Shown: positions 38,355-47,325, counted from the first letter of the stretch. The stretch: 64,000 nt of DNA from Acidovorax sp. 1608163 (GCF_003669015.1 NZ_CP033069.1:1119001-1183000), one strand, 5' to 3'. Numbers and translations are program-made. Notes: generated by a model from the sequence alone, not told the origin.

Positions 38355-39569
38355 ATGAATGAGCTTGCTGGCAAACACATTGTTCTGGGTCTGAGTGGGG
38401 GCGTGGCTTGCTACAAGGCGGCCGATTTTTGCCGCCAGCTCATCAAGGCCGGGGCCACCGTGCAGGTGGTGATGACCGAAGCGGCCGGGCAGTTCATCAC
38501 GCCTGTCACCATGCAAGCCCTGTCAGGCCGCCCCGTGTACGGATCGCAGTGGGACGCGCGCGAGCCCAACAACATGCCGCACATCAACCTCAGCCGCGAG
38601 GCCGATGCCATCGTGGTTGCGCCTTGCAGTGCCGATTTCATCGCCCGCCTGGTGCAGGGCCGCGCGGACGAACTGCTGAGCCTGATGTGCCTGGCCCGCC
38701 CCATCGACCGCGTGCCCCTGTTGCTGGCGCCTGCCATGAACCGCGAAATGTGGGCACACCCTGCCACCCAGCGCAACTTGGCCCAGGTGGCAGCAGATGG
38801 CGCCACGGTGCTGGGGGTGGGCAATGGCGACCAGGCCTGCGGTGAGACCGGCGATGGCCGCATGCTGGAGCCCAGCGAGTTGCTGGAAGAATTGATCGCT
38901 TTTTTTGCACCCAAGGTGCTGGCCGGGCAGAGGGTGCTGATCACCGCCGGTCCCACGTTTGAGGCCATCGACCCGGTGCGGGGCATTACCAACCTCTCCA
39001 GCGGAAAAATGGGCTTTGCCATTGCCCGTGCGGCGCGTGAGGCTGGGGCCGACGTGACCCTGGTGGCTGGGCCTGTGCACTTGCCCACCCCCCGCGGGGT
39101 GCGGCGCGTGGATGTGAGATCTGCACAAAATATGCTGCAAGCGGTTGAGGAACAAGCGCAAGTTGCTACTGTATTCATAGCAACTGCGGCGGTGGCCGAT
39201 TGGCGCGTGGCGGCGCAGTCGACCGAGAAAATAAAGAAAGACGGCTCGGGCCAGCCCCCCGCGCTGCATTTTGTGGAGAACCCCGACATCCTCGCCCGCG
39301 TGGCCCAGTCGCCCCAGGCCCAGTCGGGGGCGCTGTACTGCGTGGGCTTTGCCGCAGAAAGCCACGACCTTCTGGCGCACGCCACGGCCAAGCGTGCCCG
39401 CAAGGGTGTGCCGCTGCTGGTGGGCAACATTGGCCCGGCCACGTTTGGGCAGGATGACAATGCCTTGTTGTTGGTGGATGCGCAGGGGCACAGCGAACTG
39501 CCGCGCGCCTCCAAGCGCGCCTTGGCCCAGCAACTGGTGGGCGAAATCGCCCGGCGTCTGCAGCGCTGA
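38355..39569 (+). CDS. coaBC: Bifunctional CoaBC (phosphopantothenoylcysteine synthetase/decarboxylase)
   Basis: Two steps of coenzyme A synthesis. The N-terminal flavin decarboxylase shows [43 protein letters not shown] and the active-site [12 protein letters not shown]; the C-terminal synthetase shows [31 protein letters not shown] and the [13 protein letters not shown] region. 404 residues, normal. A diverged palindromic element (copy H) occupies about residues 257-275, where codon use becomes suddenly AT-rich while the protein keeps its length. Divergent from pyrG. Confidence 0.96.
   Translation: MNELAGKHIVLGLSGGVACYKAADFCRQLIKAGATVQVVMTEAAGQFITPVTMQALSGRPVYGSQWDAREPNNMPHINLSREADAIVVAPCSADFIARLVQGRADELLSLMCLARPIDRVPLLLAPAMNREMWAHPATQRNLAQVAADGATVLGVGNGDQACGETGDGRMLEPSELLEELIAFFAPKVLAGQRVLITAGPTFEAIDPVRGITNLSSGKMGFAIARAAREAGADVTLVAGPVHLPTPRGVRRVDVRSAQNMLQAVEEQAQVATVFIATAAVADWRVAAQSTEKIKKDGSGQPPALHFVENPDILARVAQSPQAQSGALYCVGFAAESHDLLAHATAKRARKGVPLLVGNIGPATFGQDDNALLLVDAQGHSELPRASKRALAQQLVGEIARRLQR
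39127..39184 (-). repeat. Diverged palindromic element copy H, inside coaBC (tentative)
   Basis: Reverse orientation: CTGCAAGCGGTTGAGG at about 39135-39150 and AACAAGCGCAAGTTGCTAC after it. It encodes [15 protein letters not shown], which matches the peptide of copy A (ALDNQAQAATFFIA) in the same frame. The arms no longer pair well, so it is tentative. Confidence 0.5.
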
Positions 39570-39617
39570 GAGCGCGGTAAGCAACCAGTACCACCGGTCC
39601 CTCCTTTTCTACGCACC

Positions 39618-39656
39618 GCCTTCTGCCGGGCCATGCCAGCGCAGAGGGCTTTTTTT
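39618..39656 (+). terminator. Terminator of coaBC
   Basis: GCCTTCTGC and GCAGAGGGC pair (one G-U) around a GC-rich loop, followed by seven T. It lies 48 bases after the coaBC stop. Confidence 0.85.
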
Positions 39657-39694
39657 ATGGCATTGCGCCTGGTTTTATTTCGAGAGCGAACCTT

Positions 39695-40141
39695 ATGAAG
39701 ATTGACGTCAAGATCCTGGACCCCCGCATGGCCGAGCAACTTCCGGCTTACGCAACCCCTGGCAGCGCGGGGCTGGACCTGCGCGCCTGCCTGGATGCCC
39801 CCCTGACCCTGCAACCCAATGCCTGGCAACTGGTGCCCACGGGCATTGCTGTGTACCTGAAGGACCCCGGTTACGCCGCGCTGATCCTGCCCCGCTCGGG
39901 CCTGGGGCACAAGCATGGCATCGTGTTGGGCAACTTGGTCGGGTTGATCGACAGCGACTACCAGGGCCAGTTGATGGTCAGTGCCTGGAACCGCAGCGAT
40001 GTCGCCTTCACCATCGAGCCCATGGAGCGCTTGGCCCAGATGGTCATCGTGCCCGTGGTGCAGGCCGAGTTCAACGTGGTGACGGACTTTGTGGCCACCG
40101 AGCGTGGTGCGGGCGGGTACGGTTCTACAGGCAAGGCCTGA
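39695..40141 (+). CDS. dut: dUTP diphosphatase
   Basis: Trimeric dUTPase that hydrolyses dUTP to dUMP to keep uracil out of DNA and feed thymidylate synthesis. All five motifs are visible: GSAGLDLRA (1), [10 protein letters not shown] (2), [11 protein letters not shown] (3, with the catalytic Asp), ERLAQM (4) and the P-loop-like [11 protein letters not shown] (5). 148 residues. The ATG at 39695 follows GAGAGCGAAC and is 39 bases after a terminator, so it has its own promoter. Next gene is a lipoprotein. Confidence 0.97.
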   Translation: MKIDVKILDPRMAEQLPAYATPGSAGLDLRACLDAPLTLQPNAWQLVPTGIAVYLKDPGYAALILPRSGLGHKHGIVLGNLVGLIDSDYQGQLMVSAWNRSDVAFTIEPMERLAQMVIVPVVQAEFNVVTDFVATERGAGGYGSTGKA

Positions 40142-40339
40142 TCGCTGCGGTGCCTCTGGCGCGCCGCCAGCATGGGCGTCGGTCGATTCTTACGTTTCGT
40201 TGGGCTTTTTACCGACGCTTCATCAGGGGGCTGTGCACTGGGCGCATCCTTGGCGCGTTGGTGTAATTTGTACCTGATACCCGTGCGGGGCCCTTGCAAT
40301 CCACAGGGCCTTCGGCACATCCTCTCAAGGAGACCTTTT

Positions 40340-40846
40340 ATGCCCCAATTCAATCGCTCTGCCGTCGTGGCTTGCTCCATCGCCGCAGTGCTGGCCCTGT
40401 CCGCCTGCGGCCACAACCGGCCCGACCCATACTACGGCGGCGGTTATGGCGGTGGTTACCAAGGGGCCGCACCGTCCTATCCCGTGAACAACCCCCGTGG
40501 TACGGAGTTTGGGCGTGTCTCCAACATCGAAGTGCTGCAAAGCCGTGGCTCTGGCCAGACATCGGGCGGCGGCGCCGTGCTGGGGGCCGTGGTGGGTGGT
40601 TTGCTGGGCAACCAGGTGGGCAAGGGCAGTGGGCGCGCTGCCGCCACTGCGGTGGGGGTGATCGGCGGTGCCGTGGCGGGCAACGCCATCGAGGGCCGCA
40701 ACAGCTCTGGCGACTACGTCGAGGGCTACCGGATTTCCGTCCAGCTGGACCATGGCGGTTACCGCGTGTATGACGTGGGTTCGCCGGGCGATCTGCGCAT
40801 CGGAGACCGCGTGCGCCTCTACAACGGGCAAATCTCCCGCCAGTAA
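40340..40846 (+). CDS. Outer-membrane lipoprotein, SlyB/Pcp (17 kDa antigen) type
   Basis: 168-residue lipoprotein with glycine-zipper. AAGGAG before the ATG at 40340 fixes the start; the frame beginning 168 bases upstream is non-coding. The signal ends LALSAC (Cys23). Then a Gly/Tyr-rich stretch, a glycine zipper (AVLGAVVGGLLGNQVGKGSGRAAATAVGVIGGAVAGNAIEG) and a C-terminal beta-rich part, GYRISVQLDHGGYRVYDV. Like SlyB, it probably stiffens the outer membrane under stress. Single gene, upstream of the convergent slyD. Confidence 0.88.
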   Translation: MPQFNRSAVVACSIAAVLALSACGHNRPDPYYGGGYGGGYQGAAPSYPVNNPRGTEFGRVSNIEVLQSRGSGQTSGGGAVLGAVVGGLLGNQVGKGSGRAAATAVGVIGGAVAGNAIEGRNSSGDYVEGYRISVQLDHGGYRVYDVGSPGDLRIGDRVRLYNGQISRQ

Positions 40847-40862
40847 GCCGAACACAGCGGCG

Positions 40863-40900
40863 GCACCCACGCCCACCGGGCACTGACGGGCGTGGGGTGC
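40863..40900. terminator. Hairpin between convergent lipoprotein and slyD genes
   Basis: GCACCCACGCCC and GGGCGTGGGGTGC form a 12-base stem with one bulged G and a 13-base loop. There is no T tract, so it is a weaker candidate terminator. Confidence 0.45.
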
Positions 40901-40903
40901 GGG

Positions 40904-41428
40904 TCAGTGCAGCAGTTGACTGCCGGGGGCTTGGGCTTCAATGCGGAAGAAGCCCGTGCCTGTGGTGCCCCGGCCCACTTCTTCTTCGGTGGCCTCGCGC
41001 ACCGATTCCACTTTCAGCTGCAGGCGCAGCGCAATGCCTGCCAGCGGGTGGTTGCCGTCCAGCACCACATGCTCGGGGTAGATTTCGGTCACGGTGTACA
41101 GGCCGCTGCGGGGCGCAGCCGGATTGCATTCGGCGGGCAGGGCGGAGCCCTCGAAGGTCATGCCTTCCTCGATCTCGGCCGGGAACAGCTGGCGCGGCTC
41201 CAAAAAAAGCAATTGGTCGTTGAAGTCGCCAAAGGCATCCTCAGGCTCCAGGTGCAGCGCCAGCTTGGCGCCTGCGCTGTGGCCTTGCAGGGCTTCTTCG
41301 ATGCGGGGCAAAAGATCGTTGCCGCCGAGCAGGAACTCCACCGGCTCATCCAGCACGTCCAGCTCTTCTCCGAGGGTGTCTTTGAGGGTCCAGGTCAGTG
41401 CGACCACACATTGTTGGGTAATTTCCAT
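40904..41428 (-). CDS. slyD: FKBP-type peptidyl-prolyl isomerase, SlyD-like
   Basis: Folding enzyme with an FKBP domain and an IF (insert-in-flap) chaperone domain. The sequence starts MEITQQCVVALTWTLKDTLGEEL and shows VEFLLGGNDLLPRIEEALQGHSAGAKL, LEPEDAFGDFND and NHPLAGIALRLQLKV. E. coli SlyD has a His/Cys-rich metal tail; here the tail after about residue 150 lacks it (EVGRGTTGTGFFRIEAQAPGSQLLH), so nickel delivery to hydrogenase is not expected. 174 residues. Divergent from roxA, 54 bases between starts. Confidence 0.9.
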   Translation of the reverse strand: MEITQQCVVALTWTLKDTLGEELDVLDEPVEFLLGGNDLLPRIEEALQGHSAGAKLALHLEPEDAFGDFNDQLLFLEPRQLFPAEIEEGMTFEGSALPAECNPAAPRSGLYTVTEIYPEHVVLDGNHPLAGIALRLQLKVESVREATEEEVGRGTTGTGFFRIEAQAPGSQLLH

Positions 41429-41481
41429 AGGAGAATTGTCGCAGTTTGACCAACAGCCCCGCCAGGGGCAGGTGCCTTTTC

Positions 41482-42621
41482 ATGGATATCCAACAACCTT
41501 TGTCCCTGCTGGGCGGGCTTACACCCGAGCAGTTCATGCGCCGCCATTGGCACAAAAAGCCTTTGCTGGTGCGCCAGGCGATCCCGAATTTTCAGCCCCC
41601 GGTGCTGCGCGCCGAAATGTTTGCGCTGGCGGCGCAAGAGTCTGTGGAGTCCCGTCTGGTGCAGCAAGTCAAGGGTGGCTGGAAGCTGCGCCACGGCCCA
41701 TTTTCGCGCCGAGCCCTGCCAGCGCTGAACCAGCGCGAATGGACTTTGCTGGTGCAGGGCGTGGACTTGCACGACGACGCTGTGCACCGCCTGATGCAGC
41801 AGTTTCGCTTTGTGCCTGAGGCCCGGCTGGACGATCTCATGATCAGCTACGCTACCGATGGTGGCGGGGTGGGGCCGCACTTTGACAGCTATGACGTGTT
41901 TCTGCTGCAAGCCCATGGCCGCCGCCGTTGGCGCATTGGCCGCCAGAAGGACCTGACCCTCAAGGAGGGCATTCCCCTGAAGGTGCTGGCCGAGTTTGAA
42001 CCCGAGGAAGAGTTTGTGCTGGAGCCAGGCGACATGCTGTACCTGCCGCCCCGCTACGCGCACGACGGCATCGCCGAAGGCGAGTGCATGACGTATTCCA
42101 TCGGCTTTCGCTCTCCAGCCCGAGCCGAGCTGGCGCAGGAGCTGCTGGTGCGCTTGTCGGAAGACGCGGCCGACGACGAGCAGGTGCAGATGTACCGCGA
42201 CGCCAAGCAAGAGGCCGTGGCCGAGCCTGGTGCCATCCCTGCCACCCTGCAGGCCTTTGCCCGCGAAGCGCTGGAGCGTGCCTTGTCGCAGCCCTTGGCT
42301 CTGGAGCGCGCGCTGGGTGAGTACCTTACTGACCCCAAGCCCAGCGTCTGGTTTGACGCCAGTGGCAAAGGCGCCATGATGGAGGCGGTGCGCCTGGACC
42401 GCCGCACCCGCATGATGTACGACGCCCAGCATGTCTTCATCAATGGTGAAAGCTACCGTGCGGCAGGCAAGGATGCCACCTTGATGCGCCGCCTGGCCAA
42501 CCAGCGTTACCTCAGTGCCAAAGAGGTCCAGCGCGCCAGCGACGATGCGCTGGAGCTGCTGTCCATCTGGTGCGATGACGGCTGGGCACACGCCTGCACC
42601 GACGACGAAGCCACCCCATGA
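41482..42621 (+). CDS. roxA: Cupin-type ribosomal protein oxygenase, RoxA
   Basis: Fe(II)/2-oxoglutarate dioxygenase of the YcfD family; E. coli RoxA hydroxylates an arginine of ribosomal protein L16. 379 residues. Iron ligands are visible as His133 and Asp135 (PHFDSYDVF) and His194 (YAHDG); the start MDIQQPLSLLGGLTPEQFMRRHWHKKPLLVRQA is typical. Start at ATG 41482; a longer frame to 41446 is less likely. It overlaps the next gene by ATGA, so translation is coupled. Divergent from slyD. Confidence 0.92.
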   Translation: MDIQQPLSLLGGLTPEQFMRRHWHKKPLLVRQAIPNFQPPVLRAEMFALAAQESVESRLVQQVKGGWKLRHGPFSRRALPALNQREWTLLVQGVDLHDDAVHRLMQQFRFVPEARLDDLMISYATDGGGVGPHFDSYDVFLLQAHGRRRWRIGRQKDLTLKEGIPLKVLAEFEPEEEFVLEPGDMLYLPPRYAHDGIAEGECMTYSIGFRSPARAELAQELLVRLSEDAADDEQVQMYRDAKQEAVAEPGAIPATLQAFAREALERALSQPLALERALGEYLTDPKPSVWFDASGKGAMMEAVRLDRRTRMMYDAQHVFINGESYRAAGKDATLMRRLANQRYLSAKEVQRASDDALELLSIWCDDGWAHACTDDEATP

Positions 42622-43145
42622 CCTCCACAGACCACCCCGTAAATGGCTCACCCGATCAGCCCGGCTTGCCAGAGGGCCGCTTCAGCGGGCGAGAGGCGTT
42701 TCAGCAAATGGTGCGCGATGCCTTTGCCACGGCGGCGCGCGAGGGGTGGCCTGAAATCTGGATCAGCGACGCGCACTTTCACGATTGGCCGCTGGGTGAA
42801 CGGGCGGTGGTGGAGTCGCTCCAGGCCTGGGCGCGGAGCGGGCGCCGTTTCAGCATGCTGGCAGTGAACTACGACGAGGTCATCCGGCGCCATGCCCGCT
42901 TTGTGCAGTGGCGTGGCACTTGGGACCACATCATCACTTGCCGCAAGAGCCCCTCGGCAGACCCCCTGGACCTGCCCAGCGTGCTGTGGTCGCCTGCCTG
43001 GGTGATGCAGCGGCTTGACCCAGAACGGTGCGTGGGCGTGGCGGGCCCCGAGTCGGATCGCCGCGTTCTGGTGCGTGAGTCGTTGAACGAGTGGGTGCGC
43101 AGCAAGAGCTCCCCAGGTTTTCCGTCCACCACACTGGGGCTTTGA
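42618..43145 (+). CDS. Hypothetical protein, 175 aa, coupled to roxA
   Basis: 175 residues, not recognised with certainty. It holds a hydrophilic start, then REAFQQMVRDAFATAAREGWPEIWISDAHFHDWPLGERAVVESLQAWARSGRRFSMLAVNYDEVIRRH, ending in a basic part. The IWISDAHFHDWPLG segment looks like a nucleotide or metal-binding strand. No signal peptide or helix. Start codon overlaps the roxA stop, so they are one operon. The pairing with a protein hydroxylase makes a role in translation or ribosome maturation possible, but this is only context. Confidence 0.7.
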   Translation: MTSTDHPVNGSPDQPGLPEGRFSGREAFQQMVRDAFATAAREGWPEIWISDAHFHDWPLGERAVVESLQAWARSGRRFSMLAVNYDEVIRRHARFVQWRGTWDHIITCRKSPSADPLDLPSVLWSPAWVMQRLDPERCVGVAGPESDRRVLVRESLNEWVRSKSSPGFPSTTLGL

Positions 43146-43243
43146 TCCGAATCAAGGGGCTGTGGCTTGGCCTGAGGGGCTGCCACGCGCGGCGGTGTTG
43201 CGTCTGTGCCTATGTCAACTTGCCGTAAACCTTTTTTCGGTGT

Positions 43244-43273
43244 TAGTCACTATTGACTAAATACCAATATAAT
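43244..43273 (+). promoter_or_regulatory. Candidate promoter with dyad upstream of the Ala/Pro-rich lipoprotein
   Basis: A perfect palindrome, TAGTCACTATTGACTA, at about 43244-43259, followed by a perfect -10 box, TATAAT, at about 43268-43273. No -35 with normal spacing was seen; TTGACT within the dyad is only 9 bases away from the -10. The dyad may bind a regulator. It lies 122 bases before the start. Confidence 0.4.
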
Positions 43274-43394
43274 TTATGGCTGCGCCTGAAAATGGTGCAA
43301 CCCTCAAGTGCATTGCGCCAATGCGTACCAGGGCTTTAACCGGCCGGTCGCCGTGGCTTTTCAAGCTTTTTGTCTGTCCAACTAGGAAATTGAA

Positions 43395-43658
43395 ATGAAG
43401 AACTCCGTCGTTCTGGCCGCCCTGATCGCTGCTGCTGCCCTGGCCGCTTGCGGTAAAAAAGAAGAACCAGCTGCAGCACCAGCTCCCGTGGCAGCACCCG
43501 CTCCAGCTCCAGCACCCGCCGCTTCTGAAGCTGCTCCTGCTGCCTCCGAAGCCGCTCCTGCTGCTTCCGCTGAAGCCGCTCCTGCTGCTGACGCTGCCAA
43601 GGCTGCTGCTGACACTGCTGCCGCTGCTGCCACCGGCGCTGCTTCGCAAGCCAAGTAA
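43395..43658 (+). CDS. Ala/Pro-rich small lipoprotein
   Basis: 87-residue lipoprotein: signal MKNSVVLAALIAAAALAAC with Cys19, then GKKEEP and a low-complexity tail made of Ala, Pro, Ser and Glu with repeated units of the form AAPAASE. No enzymatic domain. It is probably a flexible periplasmic or outer-membrane spacer. An AT-rich promoter with a dyad lies upstream and a strong terminator lies 50 bases after the stop, so it is monocistronic and probably well expressed. Function unknown. Confidence 0.8.
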   Translation: MKNSVVLAALIAAAALAACGKKEEPAAAPAPVAAPAPAPAPAASEAAPAASEAAPAASAEAAPAADAAKAAADTAAAAATGAASQAK

Positions 43659-43708
43659 TTCGTGGAGGGGTCGTAGCCTCCCGCAAGGGACGGCTTGAAC
43701 CACACACC

Positions 43709-43741
43709 AAAGCCCTGCTTTTGCAAAAAAGCGGGGCTTTT
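43709..43741 (+). terminator. Terminator of the Ala/Pro-rich lipoprotein gene
   Basis: AAAGCCCTGCTTTT and AAAAGCGGGGCTTT pair with one G-U and a short loop, with a T run after the stem on both strands. It could also end the convergent MBL gene. Confidence 0.88.
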
Positions 43742-43811
43742 GCATTGGGGCGTCCATTTTTCGGAAGCGCTGGCTGTTCCGGCCCCATGTGCACTCGGTG
43801 GCCCCTTGTGG

Positions 43812-44597
43812 CTATGCGGCCCCGACGGTGATCCAGGGCGTTCCATTGGCCGGGCTGGCCACGGTGATGCGCTCGGTGGGCCAGCCCAATGCAGCCCCCA
43901 GCGCCTGCTGGGCCAGCGCCGGGGTGTTGTTCTGTGCGCTGAGGTGGGCCGCAATCACACAGGCCAAACCGGGGTGTTGCAAGGCACGGAGCAGTTCGGC
44001 CGCTGCAGTGTTGGCCAGGTGGCCGTATTTGCCACTGATGCGGCGCTTGAGGAAGGCCGGGTAGCGCGACGCCTCCAGCATCTGCGGATCGTGGTTGGCC
44101 TCCAGCATCAGGGTGTGGCAGCCCGCCAATTGCTCTTTGACATGCGCGCTGGCGTGCCCCAGGTCCGTCAGCACCCCCAGGCGTGTGGCGCCATCGGTGC
44201 AGTGCAATTGCAGGGGCTCCCTGGCGTCGTGCGGCACCGTGAAGGGGGTGGCTTGCCAACTGCCCAGATCAATGGGCTCCAGATCGTGTGCGGTGCGCAG
44301 CAGGCCGTCCAGGTCAGGGGAGCCCAGGGCGGCATGGGTGCCATGGCTCATCCAGACGGGAATGCGGTGTTTCAGTGCCAACGAGCGGGCGCAACCAATG
44401 TGGTCGGAATGCTCGTGGGTGATGAAGATGGCGTCAATCTGGGCCAGTGCCAGCCCGGCCTCTGCCAAGCGGGCCTCCAGCTGGCGTATGCCCAGGCCGC
44501 AATCGACCAGCAGACGCCGTGTGTGCAGGCCATCGCTGCCTTCAATCAGGGTGGCATTGCCCGAGCTGCCGCTGCCAAGGTTTTTGAGGCGCAGCAT
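43812..44597 (-). CDS. MBL-fold metallo-hydrolase, YycJ/WalJ-like
   Basis: Zinc-dependent hydrolase of the metallo-beta-lactamase fold. Ligand motifs are HEHSDH (in FITHEHSDHIGC), His in VPHDAREP, and Asp in LTDLGHAS. The N-terminus LKNLGSGSSGNATLIEG is the WalJ/YycJ signature. The ATG at 44597 gives 261 residues; the longer frame to 44690 lacks support. Members of this group act as 5'-to-3' exonucleases or DNA-repair nucleases in Gram-positive bacteria. It is the third gene of the dapA-bamC-MBL row, 101 bases after bamC. Confidence 0.9.
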   Translation of the reverse strand: MLRLKNLGSGSSGNATLIEGSDGLHTRRLLVDCGLGIRQLEARLAEAGLALAQIDAIFITHEHSDHIGCARSLALKHRIPVWMSHGTHAALGSPDLDGLLRTAHDLEPIDLGSWQATPFTVPHDAREPLQLHCTDGATRLGVLTDLGHASAHVKEQLAGCHTLMLEANHDPQMLEASRYPAFLKRRISGKYGHLANTAAAELLRALQHPGLACVIAAHLSAQNNTPALAQQALGAALGWPTERITVASPANGTPWITVGAA

Positions 44598-44698
44598 GTC
44601 CAGCGTCCCGTGTTGTCCATTAAAAAAGCCCCGCAGCTCCTGTGTGGGGCTGCGGGGCGGGATGGGGGCACGGTGCTCTGTGCCCCGCATTGGGCTGG

Positions 44699-45799
44699 TT
44701 ACTTCAGTTCGTCTGCAATCACGCGCACGATGCGCTCGGCATTGGCCGACGTTTCCGGGGCGCCAGCTTCATTGAGCACGGACACGGTGGAGGCGTTGCC
44801 CTCGCTGCGCACGGCGATGCGGTACTTCAGTGGAGGAATGGCTGCCGACGATCCGCCAAACAGCTTGCCGAAGAAGCCAGGCTCCTTCTTGTCTGCGTTG
44901 GGGGCGACGTAGCGCACAAAGTACAGGCCGTCCTTGCGGTTGCGGTCTTCCACGGTGAAACCGGTGCGGTCCAGTGCCAAGCCTACGCGGCGCCAGGCGC
45001 GGTCAAAGTTCTCAGCCAACTGCACAGCGGGTGCGTTGTTCACCGTGGCGATACGGGCTGCGGGTGCCACTTGCACTGGGGTGGCGGTGGCTGCAATCGC
45101 TTTGGATTGCTCTTGGCTCACACCCAGCTTGACCATGAGGCGGCGCAAGAATTCGGTTTCCAGCTCGGGGTCGGCGGCGCGGGGCTGCCAGATGGTCTGG
45201 TCTTTTTGCGTGTTGGTGTACACCTCGATCATGCCGCGGTGGCTGATGTAGATGTCGGTGCCGCCATTGGCATTGCGCTCCAGGCGAGTGCGGAACTTGT
45301 CGCGCTCGCCAGTCGAATACAGCGATTCAAACACCTTGCCCAGGGTCGAACGCACGATGTCCTGGGGCAGCTTGGCGCGGTTTTCGGCCCAGTCGGTTTC
45401 CAGAATGCCGAGGTTGGACTGGTCTTGGGTGAAGATGAATCCGCTCTCCAGCCAGAACTCACGCACAGGCTCCCACAGCTTGTCGGCGGGGCGGTTTATC
45501 ACCAGCCAGCGTTGGTTGCCGTCTCGCTCAATGCGCACGTCACCAATGGTTGTCGCGGCTGCCTGGCTGGCTGCGGAGGGCTGTGCAGCCTGTTGGCTGG
45601 CCTGCAGTGCGGCGGCAGACACGGCGCCGCCGGGCACGGCGTAGCGCGAGTCTTTGGAGAGCTGGGTCAGATCCGGGGGCACTTCCAGGGTCGAGCCCTT
45701 GGTTGCGCTTTTGTAGTCGATCTTGTCGCCCTCAAGGGTCGAGCAGGCTGACAGGGCAGCAACAAGGGCCAGCAGGCCCAGACGGGTATTTGCTTTCAC
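44699..45799 (-). CDS. bamC: Outer-membrane assembly lipoprotein BamC
   Basis: Component of the BAM complex that inserts beta-barrel proteins into the outer membrane. The start is a GTG at 45799 preceded by AAGGAT; it gives MKANTRLGLLALVAALSAC with lipid-bearing Cys19, and 366 residues. The N-terminal unstructured part is followed by two helix-grip domains (TDIYISHRGMIEV, RAWRRVGLALDRTGFTVEDRNRKDGLYFVRYV). The ORF could begin further upstream but this region overlaps dapA. The dapA-bamC order is conserved in proteobacteria. Confidence 0.93.
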   Translation of the reverse strand: MKANTRLGLLALVAALSACSTLEGDKIDYKSATKGSTLEVPPDLTQLSKDSRYAVPGGAVSAAALQASQQAAQPSAASQAAATTIGDVRIERDGNQRWLVINRPADKLWEPVREFWLESGFIFTQDQSNLGILETDWAENRAKLPQDIVRSTLGKVFESLYSTGERDKFRTRLERNANGGTDIYISHRGMIEVYTNTQKDQTIWQPRAADPELETEFLRRLMVKLGVSQEQSKAIAATATPVQVAPAARIATVNNAPAVQLAENFDRAWRRVGLALDRTGFTVEDRNRKDGLYFVRYVAPNADKKEPGFFGKLFGGSSAAIPPLKYRIAVRSEGNASTVSVLNEAGAPETSANAERIVRVIADELK

Positions 45800-45837
45800 T
45801 CGGAAATCCTTGGAATGTCGGTGAGGGGTGGGCAGGC

Positions 45838-46734
45838 TCAAAGCAGGCCGCTGCTGCGCAGGGCGCCTTCGACCACGGCTTCGTTGCCCTGGGTCAATGG
45901 AGTCATGGGCAGGCGCATGGTTCCGCCGCACAAGCCCATGCGGGCCATGGCCCACTTGACGGGGATGGGGTTGGCTTCGACGAACAGGTGCTTGTGCACG
46001 GGCATCAGCTTGAACTGGATTTCCATGGCGCGGCGCGCGTCGCCCGCAATGGCGGCCACGCACAGCTCGTGCATCAGCTTGGGCGCCACGTTGGCTGTGA
46101 CGCTCACGTTGCCGTGGCCGCCGCACAGCATCAGTGCCACAGCGGTCGGGTCATCACCTGAGTAGATGCCAAAGCCCTTGGGGGCTTCGCGGATGAGCCA
46201 CTGCGCGCGCTCGATGTTGCCCGTGGCTTCCTTGATGCCGATGATGCCGGGCACCTGGGCCAGGCGCAGCACGGTGTCGTGCTGCATATCGGCCACCGAG
46301 CGGCCGGGCACGTTGTAGAGGACGGTGGGCAGATCGCCCACGGCCTCGGCAATCGCCTTGAAGTGCAGGTACTGGCCTTCTTGGGTGGGCTTGTTGTAGT
46401 AAGGCACGACCTGCAGCTGCGTGTCGGCACCGACCTTCTTGGCAAACTTGGCCAGCTCGATCGCTTCGGCGGTGGAGTTGGCACCGCAGCCCGCCATGAT
46501 GGGCACGCGCTTGGCGGCTTGCTCCACGGCCACGCGGATGATCTCGCAGTGTTCTTCGACATTCACCGTGGGCGATTCGCCCGTGGTGCCCACCACGCCG
46601 ATGCAGTCTGTGCCCTCGGCGATGTGCCAGTCGATCAGTTTGCGCAGGGTGGGGTAGTCCACGCTACCGTCCTCGTGCATGGGGGTGACGAGGGCGACGA
46701 TGCTGCCGGTAAGAGGCACGGAGGAAGAGGTCAT
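45838..46734 (-). CDS. dapA: 4-hydroxy-tetrahydrodipicolinate synthase
   Basis: Condenses pyruvate and aspartate semialdehyde in lysine and diaminopimelate synthesis. The Schiff-base lysine is Lys168 in GIKEATG, Tyr140 in LYNVPGRS and the threonine pair at 50-51 in VVGTTGES complete the catalytic set. 298 residues, within the usual range. 38 bases before bamC. Upstream lies the methyltransferase gene, 30 bases before dapA, so they may share a transcript. Confidence 0.97.
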   Translation of the reverse strand: MTSSSVPLTGSIVALVTPMHEDGSVDYPTLRKLIDWHIAEGTDCIGVVGTTGESPTVNVEEHCEIIRVAVEQAAKRVPIMAGCGANSTAEAIELAKFAKKVGADTQLQVVPYYNKPTQEGQYLHFKAIAEAVGDLPTVLYNVPGRSVADMQHDTVLRLAQVPGIIGIKEATGNIERAQWLIREAPKGFGIYSGDDPTAVALMLCGGHGNVSVTANVAPKLMHELCVAAIAGDARRAMEIQFKLMPVHKHLFVEANPIPVKWAMARMGLCGGTMRLPMTPLTQGNEAVVEGALRSSGLL

Positions 46735-46764
46735 GTCCGCAGATGAAAACGGTAAAAGGGCATT

Positions 46765-47319
46765 CTAACTAGACGCGGGCTGCGGCCCATGGCGCGCGGG
46801 GGCCTCTGGGTGAGGTGTTTCCCGTACCGCCGCGATTCGCTGCACGAACCGGGCCGGGTTTTCGAGGTAGCCGTCCTCGTAGGCCACCGTGCGCAGCGCC
46901 CCAAAAGCCTGCAGCAACTCGCCCGGGCGCAGCAGAAAGTCGGCCCGGCTGGGGCGCCCCACGGTTTCGTGCCCTTGCGCAAAGGTTTCGTAAATCAGTA
47001 CACCACCGGGCGCCAGGCTGGCGAGCAAGGTGGGCAGCAGCGGGCGCCACAGGTAATTGGTCACCACCACGGCGCCAAACTGCTGGCCTTGCAGGGGCCA
47101 GGGGCCGTTTTCGAGGTCGGCGCAAATCAACTCACCCAACCCGGCGCAGGCGGCGATGGCCTCGGGCGAACGGTCTACGCCCGTGACGGGATGGCCCTGG
47201 GCTTGCAGCCAGCGCATGTGGCGGCCCGCGCCACAGGCCACGTCCAGAACATGGGCGTGCGGTGGGACCAGGTGCGTCCATTGCTGAACCCAGGCAGAGG
47301 GGGCTTCCGTGCCGTGCAT
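46765..47319 (-). CDS. Class I SAM-dependent methyltransferase
   Basis: 184 residues, with the SAM-binding motif LDVACGAGRHMRWLQAQGHPVTGVDRS, ICADLENGPWPLQGQQFGAVVVTNYLWRPLLP and LLIYETFAQGHE; target unknown (it resembles the TehB/UbiE-like group). I start at ATG 47319 (MHGTEAPSAWVQQW); the apparent longer frame to 47388 is simply a translation of palindromic copy I, which lies immediately upstream. Its leader therefore contains the element. Close upstream of dapA on the same strand. Confidence 0.82.
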   Translation of the reverse strand: MHGTEAPSAWVQQWTHLVPPHAHVLDVACGAGRHMRWLQAQGHPVTGVDRSPEAIAACAGLGELICADLENGPWPLQGQQFGAVVVTNYLWRPLLPTLLASLAPGGVLIYETFAQGHETVGRPSRADFLLRPGELLQAFGALRTVAYEDGYLENPARFVQRIAAVRETPHPEAPARHGPQPASS

Positions 47320-47325
47320 GTGTTG

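Noticed and set aside
43253..43273. TTGACT and TATAAT as a standard promoter
   Set aside because: The spacing is only 9 bases; kept only as a -10 plus dyad.
43475..43640. Short direct repeats that could suggest a CRISPR
   Set aside because: They encode the Ala/Pro/Ser/Glu tail of a lipoprotein, with no regular spacers.
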